NCBI RefSeq assembly: GCF_001997345.1
Contig: NZ_CP019606.1
Location: 806,001 to 870,000 of the forward strand
DNA length: 64,000 nt
Source: Tessaracoccus aquimaris
GTDB lineage: Bacteria; Actinomycetota; Actinomycetes; Propionibacteriales; Propionibacteriaceae
Direction: 5' to 3'
Position 1 is the stretch's first letter, and every line of letters begins with the position of its first letter. The translations under genes were made by a program, and so were the position numbers. The notes under the pieces were generated by a model. The model was not told where the DNA came from. It ran no database searches and saw only the letters and a program-made list of their open reading frames with translations. Positions 1 through 9,828 of this stretch are shown here, piece by piece.

Positions 1-450
1 GCGCTCGGCATGCTCATCGAGGCGGTCGGCATCAACCCCGACGCGGCCCGCATCGCTGGCGTGTGGTCGAGGCTCATCATCTGGATGGTCTACGTCCTGT
101 CCGGCCTGTTCGCGGGCATGGCGGGCATCCTCAGCTCGGCGGACGTGATGGCCGCCGACGCCAACAACGCGGGCATGATGATCGAGATGGACGCCATCCT
201 GGCGGTCGTCATCGGCGGCACCGCACTCTCGGGAGGCAAGTTCTCCCTGAGCGGCACGTTCGTCGGCGTCCTGGTGATCTCCACCCTGACGCTCACCGTC
301 ACGATGCTCGGCATCTCACCGCTCGTCACCCCGCTGTTCAAGGCCATCATCGTGCTGATCGTGATGCTGCTGCAGTCGCCGCGGGCCCGAACCACATTCG
401 AGGCGTGGAGCAGACGCACCGCCTTCAGGAAGAAGGAGGCGGTGGCATGA
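1..450 (+). CDS. Sugar ABC transporter permease, C-terminal part (YtfT-like; runs off the left edge)
   Basis: This is the C-terminal 149 residues of an inner-membrane permease of the ribose/galactofuranose type (BPD_transp_2 family); the N-terminus lies left of the window. The visible part has the family features: a cytoplasmic loop with INPDAARIAGV, where transporters of this group contact the ATPase, then a GMAGIL helix, an EMDAILAVVIGGTALSGG loop and two more hydrophobic helices. The stop overlaps the next permease gene (ATGA), so the two are translationally coupled. Two successive permeases in one operon are the E. coli ytfQRT-yjfF layout (galactofuranose uptake), so a furanose substrate is a reasonable inference. 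The binding protein and ATPase should lie just to the left. Confidence 0.88.
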   Translation, partial: ALGMLIEAVGINPDAARIAGVWSRLIIWMVYVLSGLFAGMAGILSSADVMAADANNAGMMIEMDAILAVVIGGTALSGGKFSLSGTFVGVLVISTLTLTVTMLGISPLVTPLFKAIIVLIVMLLQSPRARTTFEAWSRRTAFRKKEAVA

Positions 451-1439
451 CCACCGATCAGTTGGTCGAAGCGCCGACGCGGCGTCGGCGCGGCCTGGAC
501 GTGAGATATCTCCCGGTGCTCGGCACCCTGACCGTCGTGATCCTGATGGTCGTGATCGGCGGAGCGCTGTACCCGAACTTCCTGACCCCCCGCACGATGG
601 GCAACCTGTTCATCAACAACGCGCACCTGATCGTGCTCGCCGTCGGCATGACGTTCGTGATCATCACGGGCGGCATCGACCTGTCGGTGGGGGCGGTGCT
701 CGCACTGTCGAGCATCATCGTCGCCACGCTGCTGCAGGCGGGCTGGAACATGTGGCTCGTGCTGCCCATCGCGATCGCGGCGGGCACGCTGTTCGGCCTG
801 ATGCACGGCGCGATCATCTACTACTTCCGGGTCCAACCGTTCATCGTCACGCTGGCGGGCATGTTCCTGGCCCGCGGGCTGTGCTTCCTGATCGCCCCGC
901 TGTCGATCCCCATCGCCAACAAGGGGTTCGACCGGTTCGTCGGGTGGCGCATCAAGTTCGGTGACTTCCGGATCACCACAGCCGTCGGCATCGCCCTCAT
1001 CGTCGTGCTCGTCGCCTTCCTGGTGCTGCACTACACCCGCTTCGGCCGCACCGTGTATGCGATCGGCGGGAGCGAGCCGTCGGCGATCATGATGGGCCTC
1101 CCCGTGACGCGCACCAAGATCCTGGCCTACGTGATCAGCGGCACCTGCGCGGGCCTGGGCGGCGTGCTGTTCGCCATGAGCCTCAAGTCCGGGTATGCGC
1201 TGACCGGGGTCGGCATGGAACTCGACGCCATCGCGGCCGTCGTGATCGGAGGCACCCTGCTGACCGGCGGCGCAGGCTTCGTGCTCGGCTCGCTGCTCGG
1301 CGTGCTTGTCCTCGGCCTGATCCAGACCATCATCACGTTCCAGGGAACGCTCAGTTCCTGGTGGACCAAGATCGTGATCGGCGCGCTGCTGCTGATCTTC
1401 GTGGTCCTGCAGCGACTGTTGTCGAGGCGGAGGGCGTAG
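447..1439 (+). CDS. Sugar ABC transporter permease (YjfF-like)
   Basis: Second permease of the same importer, 330 residues, the usual length. The start is ATG at 447, overlapping the upstream stop as ATGA, with AAGGAGG at 433-439. About eight to ten hydrophobic segments are visible. Family motifs are GMTFVIITGGIDLSVGAVLA near residue 70, VYAIGGSEPSAIMMGLPV near 210 and ELDAIAAVVIGGTLLTGGAG near 265. It ends in a basic tail (LLSRRRA) and is the last gene of the operon; the next gene, putA, converges from the other strand 18 bp away. It would pair with the upstream permease as a heterodimer. The exact sugar cannot be read from the sequence. Confidence 0.9.
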   Translation: MTTDQLVEAPTRRRRGLDVRYLPVLGTLTVVILMVVIGGALYPNFLTPRTMGNLFINNAHLIVLAVGMTFVIITGGIDLSVGAVLALSSIIVATLLQAGWNMWLVLPIAIAAGTLFGLMHGAIIYYFRVQPFIVTLAGMFLARGLCFLIAPLSIPIANKGFDRFVGWRIKFGDFRITTAVGIALIVVLVAFLVLHYTRFGRTVYAIGGSEPSAIMMGLPVTRTKILAYVISGTCAGLGGVLFAMSLKSGYALTGVGMELDAIAAVVIGGTLLTGGAGFVLGSLLGVLVLGLIQTIITFQGTLSSWWTKIVIGALLLIFVVLQRLLSRRRA

Positions 1440-1457
1440 CCCGATCGCCGGGCGCGG

Positions 1458-4400
1458 CTAGATGCTGAGGTGTGGCGTCAATGGGCTTGGATGCCCGAAC
1501 CGGTGGTTCGTGACGCACACCGCCTGCTCGCGCAGGTAGGGGAGCATCGCGATCCGACCGGCGGGCAGGCTCGGCCCGTCATAGACCGTCACGGAGATGT
1601 CGCCGCCGAGGGCCGAACGGAGGTCGCGGTCGCCGAGGAACCGGATCCGCCCTGAGGCGGTGCGGTCGAACTCCTCGTCGGTGGCCACGTCCGACGGCAC
1701 GCGCAGCGATTCCAGCACCTCGACGAGACGCTCCGACGGTTCGTCGCGGAACGAGAAGGAGACCTTGCCGCGCGCCGCGACCGAGGCGGAGAGTTCGCGC
1801 AGCACGGACGCCAGGTCGGCGCCCTCGACGCGCACCGTCACGGGGACGCTGCGGTAGCGGAGCACGTTGAGTTCCGAGGCGAGCGCCGACGGGTCGTGGC
1901 TCGCCCAGAATGTGGTGCGCGCGGCGGCCTCGTCTCCGGCCACCACGGCGGCGAACCCGTCGCCGCCCAGGTCGCCGACGCTGCGCACCAGGCGCGCGAG
2001 CGCCGGGTCGGTGGCCTCGGGGCTCACTGCCCTGGTCGGCGCCGGCTCCCACCGGCCGAATGCCGCAAGGTAGTTCGGGCCGCCCGCCTTGGTGGTGGGG
2101 CCGACGACCGAGCGCTTCCATCCGCCGAACGGCTGCCTCCGCACGATGGCGCCGGTGATGGTGCGGTTGACGTAGAGGTTGCCCGCCTGGACCGAGTCGA
2201 TCCAGGTCTGCACGTCGCCCGCCTCCAGGGAGTGGATGCCGGCGGTCAGGCCGTACGCGGTGCCGTTCTGCCAGGCGATCGCCTCATCGAGCGAACCGGC
2301 CTCCATGAGGCCGAGCACCGGGCCGAAGTACTCGACCTGGTGGAACTCGCTTCCGGGGCGCACCCCGGTGCGGATGCCAGGACGCCAGAGCCGCTCGGAG
2401 ATCTGGCGCGGCTTCAGCAGCCACGATTCGCCGGGGCCGAGTTCGGTGAGTCCGCGCAGCAGTTTGTCGCCGGGGAGTTCCGTCAGGGGCCCGAGCTCGG
2501 CGGACGGGTCGCTTGGCCAGGCAAGCGTCAGCGATGCGGCGGCGTCGATCAGTTGGTCGCGGAACCGGCGCGACTTCGCCACCGAGCCGACCAGGATGCC
2601 GAGCGAGGCGGCCGAGCACTTCTGCCCAGCGTGCCCGAACGCGCTGGCCACGAGGTCGGCGGCGGCCAGGTCGAGGTCCGCGGACGGCATCACGACGACG
2701 GCGTTCTTGCCGGAGGTCTCGGCGAGCAGCGGCAGGTCGGGTCGCCAGGAGCGGAACATCTCCGCCGTCTCGGCCGCGCCGGTCAGCACGACCTGCTCGA
2801 TGCGCGCGTCCGTCACCAACGAGCGGCCCAGCGGCCCGTCGTCGACGACGACCAGTTGGGCGACGTCGCGCGGGATGCCAGCGCGCCAGCAGGCCTCCGC
2901 CAGCAGCGCTGCGATCCTCCTGGCTGGCGAGGCGGGCTTGAGGATAACGGCGGACCCGGCGGCCAGCGCGGCGGCGACACCGCCCAGCGGGATCGCGATC
3001 GGGAAGTTCCACGGCGAGGCGACCAGCGTCAGGCGCGGCGGCACGTGCGTCGCCCCGTCGACCTCATCCAGGGCGAGGCCCGCGTAGTAGTGCGCGAAGT
3101 CGCACGCCTCTGACACCTCGACGTCGCCCTGGTCGATCAGCTTTCCGACCTCGTCGGCCGCCGCGGTGATCAACTCTGCGCGGGCCGCCTCCAGTTCGTC
3201 GCCGAGACGGTGCAGGTGACGCGCCCGTTCGGCGGGCGAGAGCGCCGCCCAGGCGTCCCCGGCTGTGACGCCACGGGCGATCGCGGCGTCGACGCCCGCC
3301 TCGTCATCGAGGGTCGCCGCCGCCAGCGTCGCCGCTCCGAGCGTCGGGGCGGGCAGCGCGGCGCGGATCGACTCGGCCCACCGCTGGTTGGTCGTCAGCG
3401 CGGGGTCGGTGTCCTGCGTGTTGGAGAAGGCCGCGCCGATGGGGGAGCGGTGCTGCTCCGCCCAGCCGGTCGGGCGTTGGGGTTCGTGCGCGGCCGCCGC
3501 GCGGAACCGCCGCTCCTCGCGGTCGAGGAACGCGGCATCGGTGCCGAGGTTCGCGGCGCCCGACATGAAGTTCTCGGGGGCGGCGTTCTCCTCGAGGCGG
3601 CGCACCAGGTAGGAGATCGCCGCGTCGTACTCGTCGCGCGGCACCACCGGCACGTACAGGCGGAGGCTGCCCGCCTCGCGCATGATGACGCGCTGCAGCG
3701 GCACCGCCATGCCCGAGAGCATCTCGATGTCGACGGCGTCGGTCACCCCGCGCGCCTTCGCCAACTCCCAGGCCGTGGCGAGCGAAAACACGTTGTGGCT
3801 CGCGACCCCGACGTTGACGCGTGCCGCGCGCTCGGGGACGAGGCAGCGGTCGAGCGCGTCAAGGAACGAGGCGTCGGTGGCCTCCTTGGAGTCGAGCACG
3901 GGCAGTTCCCACCCGTGCAGTTCCGCCTGAACCCGCTCCATGGCGAGGTTCGCGCCCTTGACGAGGCGGACCTTGACGGGGGCGCCTCCCTTGGCCACCC
4001 GCGCCGCAGCGAACTCGTCGATCCGGTCCAGCACCAGGGGCGACTCGCGCAGATAGGTTTGCACCGCGACGCCGGCCCGCAGGCCGAGGAGGTCGGGCTC
4101 CGACAGGAGTCGCTCGAACACGTCGAGGGTCAGGTGCAGGTCGCGGTACTCCTCCATGTCGAGGTTGACGAACTTGCCGGTGCGCGCCGCGAGCGCAAGC
4201 AGGGGCCGAAGCCGCTCGACGGCGTTGTCGACGGCGGCCGCCTCGCCCCAGGGGGCGTGGGCGCCGAGCACGGCGGAGACCTTGATGGAGACGTAGTCGA
4301 TGTCGTCGCGACCCAGCAGCGCCATGGTCGCGTCGAGGCGCCGGGCGGCGTGCTTCTCGCCGAGTACCGCCTCGCCGAGCAGGTTGACGTTGAGGTCGGC

Positions 4401-4823
4401 GCCGCCAGCGGTGAGCCGCTTCAGTGCAGGGCCGAGCGAGCGGCCGACGTCGACGACGAGGTCGCCCACCATCGCGGTGAAGACGCGCCGCACCACGGGA
4501 AGCAGCGGAAGCGGTGCGCGGCCGACGACCTGGCGCAGGCCGATGCGCAGCGGGGCGGGCAGGAAGTCGACGCGCTGCGAGGCGAGCCTGCTGAGCGCGG
4601 CGGCCGCCACCCGAGGATCCTCCGGTCGCAGCACCTGGTCGACGAAGTCGAGGGTGAAGCGCAGCCCGCCCTCGTGGCTGAGCACGTCGGCCAACAGTTT
4701 CGCGGTGCGGGGCTCAGGGAAGGCGCGGCATTCGTCGGCCCAGCGCCTTGCGGTGGCGGCGGCATCGTTGACTGTCTCGCTCAATGGACTGATCGGCATG
4801 GGGGCCATGGTATCTGCGAGCAT
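1458..4823 (-). CDS. putA: Bifunctional proline dehydrogenase / L-glutamate gamma-semialdehyde dehydrogenase (PutA)
   Basis: This enzyme oxidises proline to glutamate in two steps. The FAD proline dehydrogenase barrel lies at about residues 90-440 (VRLVKGANLAMERVQAELHG, VASHNVFSLATAWELA, RLYVPVVPRDEYDAAISYLV, RRLEENAAPENFM). The NAD-dependent aldehyde dehydrogenase domain lies at about 500-950 (ASPWNFPIAIPLGGVAAAL near 603, AETSGKNAVVV near 700, catalytic Cys in HAGQKCSAA near 735, YFGPVLGLME). At 1121 residues it matches the two-domain PutA class and has no N-terminal DNA-binding domain, so it should not repress itself. The last ~160 residues form a C-terminal extension. ATG 4823 is the first in-frame start; Met9 at 4799 is equally possible because neither has a clear ribosome-binding site. 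It stands alone, divergent from pnp. Confidence 0.93.
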   Translation of the reverse strand: MLADTMAPMPISPLSETVNDAAATARRWADECRAFPEPRTAKLLADVLSHEGGLRFTLDFVDQVLRPEDPRVAAAALSRLASQRVDFLPAPLRIGLRQVVGRAPLPLLPVVRRVFTAMVGDLVVDVGRSLGPALKRLTAGGADLNVNLLGEAVLGEKHAARRLDATMALLGRDDIDYVSIKVSAVLGAHAPWGEAAAVDNAVERLRPLLALAARTGKFVNLDMEEYRDLHLTLDVFERLLSEPDLLGLRAGVAVQTYLRESPLVLDRIDEFAAARVAKGGAPVKVRLVKGANLAMERVQAELHGWELPVLDSKEATDASFLDALDRCLVPERAARVNVGVASHNVFSLATAWELAKARGVTDAVDIEMLSGMAVPLQRVIMREAGSLRLYVPVVPRDEYDAAISYLVRRLEENAAPENFMSGAANLGTDAAFLDREERRFRAAAAHEPQRPTGWAEQHRSPIGAAFSNTQDTDPALTTNQRWAESIRAALPAPTLGAATLAAATLDDEAGVDAAIARGVTAGDAWAALSPAERARHLHRLGDELEAARAELITAAADEVGKLIDQGDVEVSEACDFAHYYAGLALDEVDGATHVPPRLTLVASPWNFPIAIPLGGVAAALAAGSAVILKPASPARRIAALLAEACWRAGIPRDVAQLVVVDDGPLGRSLVTDARIEQVVLTGAAETAEMFRSWRPDLPLLAETSGKNAVVVMPSADLDLAAADLVASAFGHAGQKCSAASLGILVGSVAKSRRFRDQLIDAAASLTLAWPSDPSAELGPLTELPGDKLLRGLTELGPGESWLLKPRQISERLWRPGIRTGVRPGSEFHQVEYFGPVLGLMEAGSLDEAIAWQNGTAYGLTAGIHSLEAGDVQTWIDSVQAGNLYVNRTITGAIVRRQPFGGWKRSVVGPTTKAGGPNYLAAFGRWEPAPTRAVSPEATDPALARLVRSVGDLGGDGFAAVVAGDEAAARTTFWASHDPSALASELNVLRYRSVPVTVRVEGADLASVLRELSASVAARGKVSFSFRDEPSERLVEVLESLRVPSDVATDEEFDRTASGRIRFLGDRDLRSALGGDISVTVYDGPSLPAGRIAMLPYLREQAVCVTNHRFGHPSPLTPHLSI

Positions 4824-4900
4824 GCGGCCGATCTTGGGGGGAACCGGTAGGATGGTGGCCGCACAATCACATATCGTTCGTAAGTTTTAGTCCAGCCGCC

Positions 4901-5026
4901 CATAATCCGGTGTCCGTCTGGTCCTCGGTAGTGGTCTTCGGGTGCTCATGCCCCCGCGGATCTCGATCGAAGACCGGCAGATGCGGCGGGGAACAAGTCC
5001 CTGCGCGGGTTGGGCGCACCCAACCG
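4901..5026 (+). promoter_or_regulatory. Structured 5' leader of pnp (candidate Actino-pnp RNA motif)
   Basis: The 217 bp between putA and pnp hold no gene. An 8-bp inverted repeat, GGTCTTCG at 4933-4940 and CGAAGACC at 4968-4975, encloses a 27-nt loop with a smaller possible GGG/CCC helix. CATAAT at 4901-4906 could be a -10 box, which would put the whole hairpin in the transcript; no good -35 is seen. Actinobacterial pnp genes are known to carry a conserved leader called the Actino-pnp motif, probably used for PNPase autoregulation. Assignment to that family is inferred from position and the hairpin, not from an alignment. Confidence 0.5.
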
Positions 5027-5040
5027 AAAGGAGCCTGTCC

Positions 5041-7245
5041 GTGGAAGGACCAGGCATCGAATTCGCTGAGGCCGTCATTGACAACGGCGCACACGGCAAG
5101 CACGTCGTCCGCTTCGAGGCCGGCGCGCTCGCGCAGCAGGCCGACGGCTCGGCCGCGGTCTATCTCGACGGCGACACCATGTTGCTGTCGGCGACGACCG
5201 CTCAGAAGACCCCCCGCGACGCCATCGACTTCTTCCCGCTGACGGTCGACGTCGAGGAGCGCATGTACGCCGCGGGACGCATCCCCGGCTCGTTCTTCCG
5301 TCGCGAAGGCCGCCCGGGCGAGGGCGCGATCCTCGCCTGCCGCCTCATCGACCGCCCGCTTCGCCCCGCGTTCGTCAAGGGCCTCCGCAACGAGGTTCAG
5401 GTCGTCGTGACCGTCCTCGCGCTGAACCCCGACGTCCTGTACGACGTCGTCGCGATCAACGCCGCGTCCATGTCGACGCAGATCGCTGGCCTGCCGTTCT
5501 CCGGCCCGATCGGCGGCGTCCGCGTCGCGCTGATCGACGACCAGTGGGTCGGCTTCCCGACCGTCGAGCAGTCGGCGACTGCCGCGTTCCAGATGGTCGT
5601 CGCGGGCCGCGTGCTCGCCGACGGTGACGTCGCGATCATGATGGTCGAGGCCGGCGGCACCGAGTCCACCTGGGACCTCGTCCGCGCTGGCAAGACCGCC
5701 CCGACCGAAGAGGTCGTCGGCAAGGGCCTCGAGGCCGCCAAGCCGTTCATCAAGGCGCTGTGCGACGCTCAGTCTGAGCTCGCCGCGAAGCTGCCCAAGG
5801 AGACCTACGACTTCCCGGTCTTCCGCGACTACCAGGATGACGTCTTCGATGCCGTCTCTGAGCTCGCCGCCGACAAGGTCGCTGAGGCCATGAAGATCGC
5901 TGGCAAGCAGGACCGCGACGACGCCACCCACGCCATCCGTCAGGACGTCACCGAGCAGCTCACCGAGCGCTTCGGCGACCGCCTGGGCGAGGTCTCCGCC
6001 GCTCTGAAGGCGCTGACCAAGAAGATCGTGCGGCACCGCACCCTCACCGAGGGCGTCCGCATCGACGGCCGTGGCCCCGTCGACATCCGCGAGCTGTCGG
6101 CCGAGGTCGCGATCATCCCCCGCGTGCACGGCTCGGCGCTGTTCCAGCGCGGCGAGACCCAGATCATGGGCGTCTCCACGCTGAACATGCTCGACATGGA
6201 GCAGAAGATCGACACGCTCTCGCCTGAGAAGACGAAGCGTTACATGCACAACTACAACTTCCCGCCGTTCTCCACCGGCGAGACCGGCCGCGTCGGTTCG
6301 CCGAAGCGTCGCGAGATCGGGCACGGCGCACTCGCCGAGCGCGCCCTCGTCCCGGTGCTGCCGAACCGCAGCGAGTTCCCCTACGCGATCCGTCAGGTGT
6401 CCGAGGCCCTCGGCTCCAACGGCTCGACGTCGATGGGTTCGGTGTGCGCCTCCACCCTGTCGCTGCTCAACGCCGGTGTGCCCCTCAAGGCCCCCGTCGC
6501 TGGCATCGCCATGGGCCTGATGTCTGAGGACGTCGACGGCGAGACCAAGTACATCGCGCTGACCGACATCCTTGGCGCCGAGGACGCGCTGGGCGACATG
6601 GACTTCAAGGTCGCGGGCACCCGTGACTTCGTCACCGCCCTGCAGCTCGACACCAAGCTCAACGGCATCCCCGCCATCGAGCTCCAGAAGGCGCTGCTGC
6701 AGGCCCGTGACGCCCGTCACACCCTGCTCGACGTGATGAACGAGGCCATCGACGCTCCCGACGAGATGAGCCCCTACGCGCCGCGGATCATCTCGCTGCG
6801 CGTCCCGGTCGACAAGATCGGCGAGGTGATCGGCCCGAAGGGCAAGATCATCAACCAGATCCAGGACGAGACTGGCGCGAACATCGCGATCGAGGACGAC
6901 GGCACCGTGTACGTGGGTGCGGAGACCGGCGAGGCGGCCGAGGCCGCCGTCGCGCAGATCAACGCGATCGCCAACCCGCACATGCCCGAGCGCGGCGAGC
7001 GCTTCCTCGGCACGATCGTGAAGCTCACCAACTTCGGTGCGTTCGTGTCGCTGATGCCGGGCAAGGACGGCCTGCTGCACATCTCGAAGCTGCGCCCGCT
7101 CGCGGGTGGCCAGCGCGTCGAGAACGTGGAGGACGTCGTCTCGGTCGGCCAGAAGCTCCAGGTCGAGATCTCCGACATCGACGACCGCGGCAAGCTCTCG
7201 CTCGTCCCCGTCGTGGAGGAGACCGAGGAGACCGCCGGGGAGTGA
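5041..7245 (+). CDS. pnp: Polyribonucleotide nucleotidyltransferase (PNPase)
   Basis: A 3'-5' phosphorolytic exoribonuclease, also called GpsI in actinobacteria, acting in mRNA decay. The GTG at 5041 is chosen over an upstream in-frame ATG (4942) because AAAGGAG lies 8 nt before it and the family begins with residues like [12 protein letters not shown]. The chain is 734 residues. It has two RNase PH-like domains (about 10-230 and 325-550; FRREGRPGE and [18 protein letters not shown] mark the phosphate/RNA sites), a KH domain from about 581 ([18 protein letters not shown]) and an S1 domain from about 653 ([20 protein letters not shown]). The gene is monocistronic: it has its own leader and a strong hairpin terminator. 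Confidence 0.97.
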   Translation: MEGPGIEFAEAVIDNGAHGKHVVRFEAGALAQQADGSAAVYLDGDTMLLSATTAQKTPRDAIDFFPLTVDVEERMYAAGRIPGSFFRREGRPGEGAILACRLIDRPLRPAFVKGLRNEVQVVVTVLALNPDVLYDVVAINAASMSTQIAGLPFSGPIGGVRVALIDDQWVGFPTVEQSATAAFQMVVAGRVLADGDVAIMMVEAGGTESTWDLVRAGKTAPTEEVVGKGLEAAKPFIKALCDAQSELAAKLPKETYDFPVFRDYQDDVFDAVSELAADKVAEAMKIAGKQDRDDATHAIRQDVTEQLTERFGDRLGEVSAALKALTKKIVRHRTLTEGVRIDGRGPVDIRELSAEVAIIPRVHGSALFQRGETQIMGVSTLNMLDMEQKIDTLSPEKTKRYMHNYNFPPFSTGETGRVGSPKRREIGHGALAERALVPVLPNRSEFPYAIRQVSEALGSNGSTSMGSVCASTLSLLNAGVPLKAPVAGIAMGLMSEDVDGETKYIALTDILGAEDALGDMDFKVAGTRDFVTALQLDTKLNGIPAIELQKALLQARDARHTLLDVMNEAIDAPDEMSPYAPRIISLRVPVDKIGEVIGPKGKIINQIQDETGANIAIEDDGTVYVGAETGEAAEAAVAQINAIANPHMPERGERFLGTIVKLTNFGAFVSLMPGKDGLLHISKLRPLAGGQRVENVEDVVSVGQKLQVEISDIDDRGKLSLVPVVEETEETAGE

Positions 7246-7265
7246 CGCGGACTTCCAGGTCCTGA

Positions 7266-7302
7266 AAGAGGGCGCCGAGAGCAATGCTCTCGGCGCCCTC
7301 TT
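7266..7302. terminator. Bidirectional hairpin terminator between pnp and the response regulator gene
   Basis: A 17-bp perfect stem (AAGAGGGCGCCGAGAGC at 7266-7282 with its complement at 7286-7302) closes on an AAT loop. It sits between two convergent genes and lacks a long U tract on either side, so it probably serves both strands. Confidence 0.85.
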
Positions 7303-7317
7303 CGCGTGCCCGGCCAC

Positions 7318-7980
7318 TCAGGTGGAGATCAGCCGGGACTCGTAGGCGAAGATCACCAACTGGACCCGGTTGCTCATCTGGAGCTTGGTCAGCATCGAGC
7401 GCACGTGGCTCTTCACGGTCGCCTCCGAGCAGTACAGCCGCAGCCCCACGTCGACGTTGGACAGCCCGTCTGCGACGGCGCGCAGCACCTCGATCTCGCG
7501 GGCCGACAGCAGGCCGATCCGGTCGTCGCGGACCCTGCGCTGCGCCACGTATCCGCTCACCACCCGGGCGGTGACGGCGGGATCGAGGACCGAGTCGCCC
7601 GCAGCGACCCGACGGATCGCGACGAGCAGCGACTCCGGGTCGGCGTCCTTCAACAGGAACCCGGAGGCGCCTGCCGCCAGCGCACCGGCGAGGTAGTCCT
7701 CGTCGTCGAAGGTGGTCAGCACCAGGCACGCGGGGGAGCCGAGCGTCGGGTCGGCGAGGATGGCAGCGATGGCCTGGATGCCGTCGAGATTGGGCATCCG
7801 CACGTCCATCAACACCACGTCAGGGTGGGTGCGGCGCACCTGCGCGATCGCGGCCTGCCCGTCGCCCGCCTCGCCGACGACCTCGAGGTCGTCCGCGTCG
7901 TCGCAGATCATCCGCAGGCCGTAGCGGATCATGGCCTGGTCGTCGGCGATCACCACGCGAAGCGGTCGGGGTTCGGTCAT
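7318..7980 (-). CDS. LuxR/NarL-family response regulator
   Basis: DNA-binding partner of the kinase encoded immediately upstream. The receiver domain covers about residues 7-125: acidic pair D13-D14, phospho-acceptor D59 in VVLMDVRMP, a Thr in LVLTTFDDED near 90 and Lys111 in GFLLKDADP. The LuxR-type helix-turn-helix is at about 150-215 (LSAREIEVLRAVADGLSN and CSEATVKSHVRSMLTKLQM). At 220 residues it is standard for the NarL/FixJ class. The start overlaps the kinase stop (ATGA at 7977-7980), so the two are translated together. The regulon is not evident: neither neighbouring operon is an obvious target. Confidence 0.95.
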   Translation of the reverse strand: MTEPRPLRVVIADDQAMIRYGLRMICDDADDLEVVGEAGDGQAAIAQVRRTHPDVVLMDVRMPNLDGIQAIAAILADPTLGSPACLVLTTFDDEDYLAGALAAGASGFLLKDADPESLLVAIRRVAAGDSVLDPAVTARVVSGYVAQRRVRDDRIGLLSAREIEVLRAVADGLSNVDVGLRLYCSEATVKSHVRSMLTKLQMSNRVQLVIFAYESRLIST

Positions 7981-9140
7981 GGGGCCCTCCTTTCGGGGAA
8001 CTTGGCAGGGAACTCGGCGAGCACGCGCCAGCCCGGTCCGTGCGGGCCGCAGGACAGCCGCGCCCGCACCCCGTCGGCCCGTTCCTGCATGTGGCGAAGC
8101 CCGTTGCCCTCGCGTCGCTCTCCTGGCAGCCGAGGGCCGGGGTCGGTGATCGTCAACCGCAACGCACCGTCGGGTTGGGTCACCTCGACGCTCGCCTCGC
8201 GCGCCCCGGAGTGCAGCGCGACGTTGGTGAGGGCCTCCTGCGCGATCCGCAGCGCCGCCTGGCGCACGGCGGGCGTCGCCTCGGGGGATGGCTGCGGCAC
8301 CTCGAGGCGGATCGCAAGGCCGCCGCTACGCAACCGCTGCGCGACCCGTTCGAGTGAGGTGCCGAGGTCCTCGGTGGCCTCCTGATCTGCCCGCAGCACC
8401 GAGACCATCGACCGCATCGCCGCCAGCGAGTCCTTGCCCTCCGACACGATCCACTCCAGCGCCTCGGGCGCCTTCTCCGGGCGGGATCGGCTGACGTGCA
8501 GCGCCGCCTGCGCCCGTACCACGATCGCGGTGACGTGGTGCGCGACGATGTCGTGCAGGTCCCGCGAGATCCGGTTCCGCTCCGCCGTGACGGCGCGCTC
8601 GGCCTCGGCGCCCTGCAGCGCGACGAGTTCTGCGTTGCGCTGCTCCAACTGGGCGCGGGTGACCTCCAGGCGGCACATGGTCTGCCCGAGCGCGACCGCG
8701 AAGCAGGTGACGGCGAGCAGTTGGGCCAATTCGGACGGGTCTGGCATGAAGCTCATCGCATACGTGAACAGCAGCAGGGTCGCGAGGATGGCGGCGCCCA
8801 GGGCCACGTACCAGCGCAGCGCCCCGGTGCGGACCACCGCGTAGGCCCCGAGCGCGACGGGCAGGTGATGGACGAGGGTCGGCTCGAAGTCAGGAATTAG
8901 GTACGCGTATGGCCCGAAGGCGAGCAGCGCTGCGACGCCGGGGGAGGCCCTCCGCAGCGCGAGCACGACCCCGAGCGCCACGACGGCCCACAGGTAGCCA
9001 CGCAGCGTCCAGTCGCTCGGATACCACCACCTGGTCTCGGAGAGTGCCCACACGGCGAGGCACCCGAGCGCGCCGACGGCTCCGCCGACCACCGCATCGG
9101 TGATCGCCTGGGATCGGGTGGGGGCAGGCACGTCAAACAC
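7977..9140 (-). CDS. Membrane sensor histidine kinase (HisKA_3 family)
   Basis: 387 residues. The N-terminal ~150 residues form several membrane helices (AVVGGAVGALGCLAVWAL, LWAVVALGVVLAL, YVALGAAILATLLLFTYA) with almost no extracytoplasmic loop, so it probably senses a signal in or at the membrane. A short coiled stretch leads to the HisKA_3 dimerisation box with the phospho-His in ISRDLHDIVAHHVTAIV near residue 197. The HATPase domain follows, with the N box AQEALTNVALHSGA near 300 and the G box GNGLRHMQERADGVRA. It is the first gene of a two-gene operon with the response regulator. In actinobacteria such pairs often answer cell-envelope stress, but nothing here fixes the signal. Confidence 0.93.
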   Translation of the reverse strand: MFDVPAPTRSQAITDAVVGGAVGALGCLAVWALSETRWWYPSDWTLRGYLWAVVALGVVLALRRASPGVAALLAFGPYAYLIPDFEPTLVHHLPVALGAYAVVRTGALRWYVALGAAILATLLLFTYAMSFMPDPSELAQLLAVTCFAVALGQTMCRLEVTRAQLEQRNAELVALQGAEAERAVTAERNRISRDLHDIVAHHVTAIVVRAQAALHVSRSRPEKAPEALEWIVSEGKDSLAAMRSMVSVLRADQEATEDLGTSLERVAQRLRSGGLAIRLEVPQPSPEATPAVRQAALRIAQEALTNVALHSGAREASVEVTQPDGALRLTITDPGPRLPGERREGNGLRHMQERADGVRARLSCGPHGPGWRVLAEFPAKFPERRAP

Positions 9141-9264
9141 TCTAGGGGCCCACGGTCGTGGCGTCGTCCGCCCCAGGGCTGGGATCGCTCTGACCGCGGG
9201 GCTGATGTCGGTGAGGGCCCCCGCCGCGAGGCTGAGGGAGAACTAGCCACAGGAGGACAGAGCC

Positions 9265-9819
9265 ATGTACAGCACGTCGAATCGGCCGCGTGTCTACCGG
9301 AGCAGGGGCAGGCGGCGCCTGCTGGCGGCGCGGTCGATCGCGCTCGGGGTCGTGGCCGCGACCCTTGCGGGGACGGGGTTGCTGATCGGGTCGCGCCTCG
9401 CGGGGTGGGGTCCCGCGCAGCAGGTCGCCCCGGCGAAGGCGACCCCGACGGCGCTCACTCCGGAGATCGTGGCCCGCTTCGACGCCGCAGCCGAGGCCGC
9501 CCGCGCCGACGGCATCGAGTTGGGCATCCGCTCCGGGTGGCGCTCCGCAGAGGAGCAGCGTCGTCTCTACGACGACGCGGTAGCCGAACACGGCGTCGAG
9601 GAGGCGCGGCGGATCGTGCTTCCGCCGGAGCACTCGGCGCACGTGGCAGGGTCGGCGGTCGACATCACGCCCTACGCCGGCGCGACGTGGCTGGAGGCCC
9701 GCGCCGAGGAGTACGGCCTGTGCCGCACCTACGCCAACGAGTGGTGGCACTTCGAGGTCACCGGAGCCGTCGGCGACCGCTGCCCCGACCTCAAGCCGGA
9801 CGCGTCCGTGGACTGGTGA
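9265..9819 (+). CDS. M15-family D-alanyl-D-alanine carboxypeptidase (VanY/DdcY-like), secreted
   Basis: A 184-residue zinc peptidase predicted to trim the D-Ala-D-Ala ends of peptidoglycan stems outside the cell. A basic N-terminus (about 1-22) and one hydrophobic helix (IALGVVAATLAGTGLLIG) form a signal anchor. The catalytic part carries HSAHVAGSAVDI, which supplies the His and Asp zinc ligands, and EWWHFEV, which supplies the Glu base and third His ligand. AGGAGG at 9251-9256 fixes the ATG at 9265. The gene is divergent from the two-component operon across 124 bp, so that system could control it, but no shared site was found. Confidence 0.88.
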   Translation: MYSTSNRPRVYRSRGRRRLLAARSIALGVVAATLAGTGLLIGSRLAGWGPAQQVAPAKATPTALTPEIVARFDAAAEAARADGIELGIRSGWRSAEEQRRLYDDAVAEHGVEEARRIVLPPEHSAHVAGSAVDITPYAGATWLEARAEEYGLCRTYANEWWHFEVTGAVGDRCPDLKPDASVDW

Positions 9820-9828
9820 GCAGCAAGG

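Noticed and set aside
4867..7317. Long open frame antisense to pnp
   Set aside because: It mirrors the codon pattern of pnp in high-GC DNA, has no known domain or ribosome-binding site, and pnp is certain.
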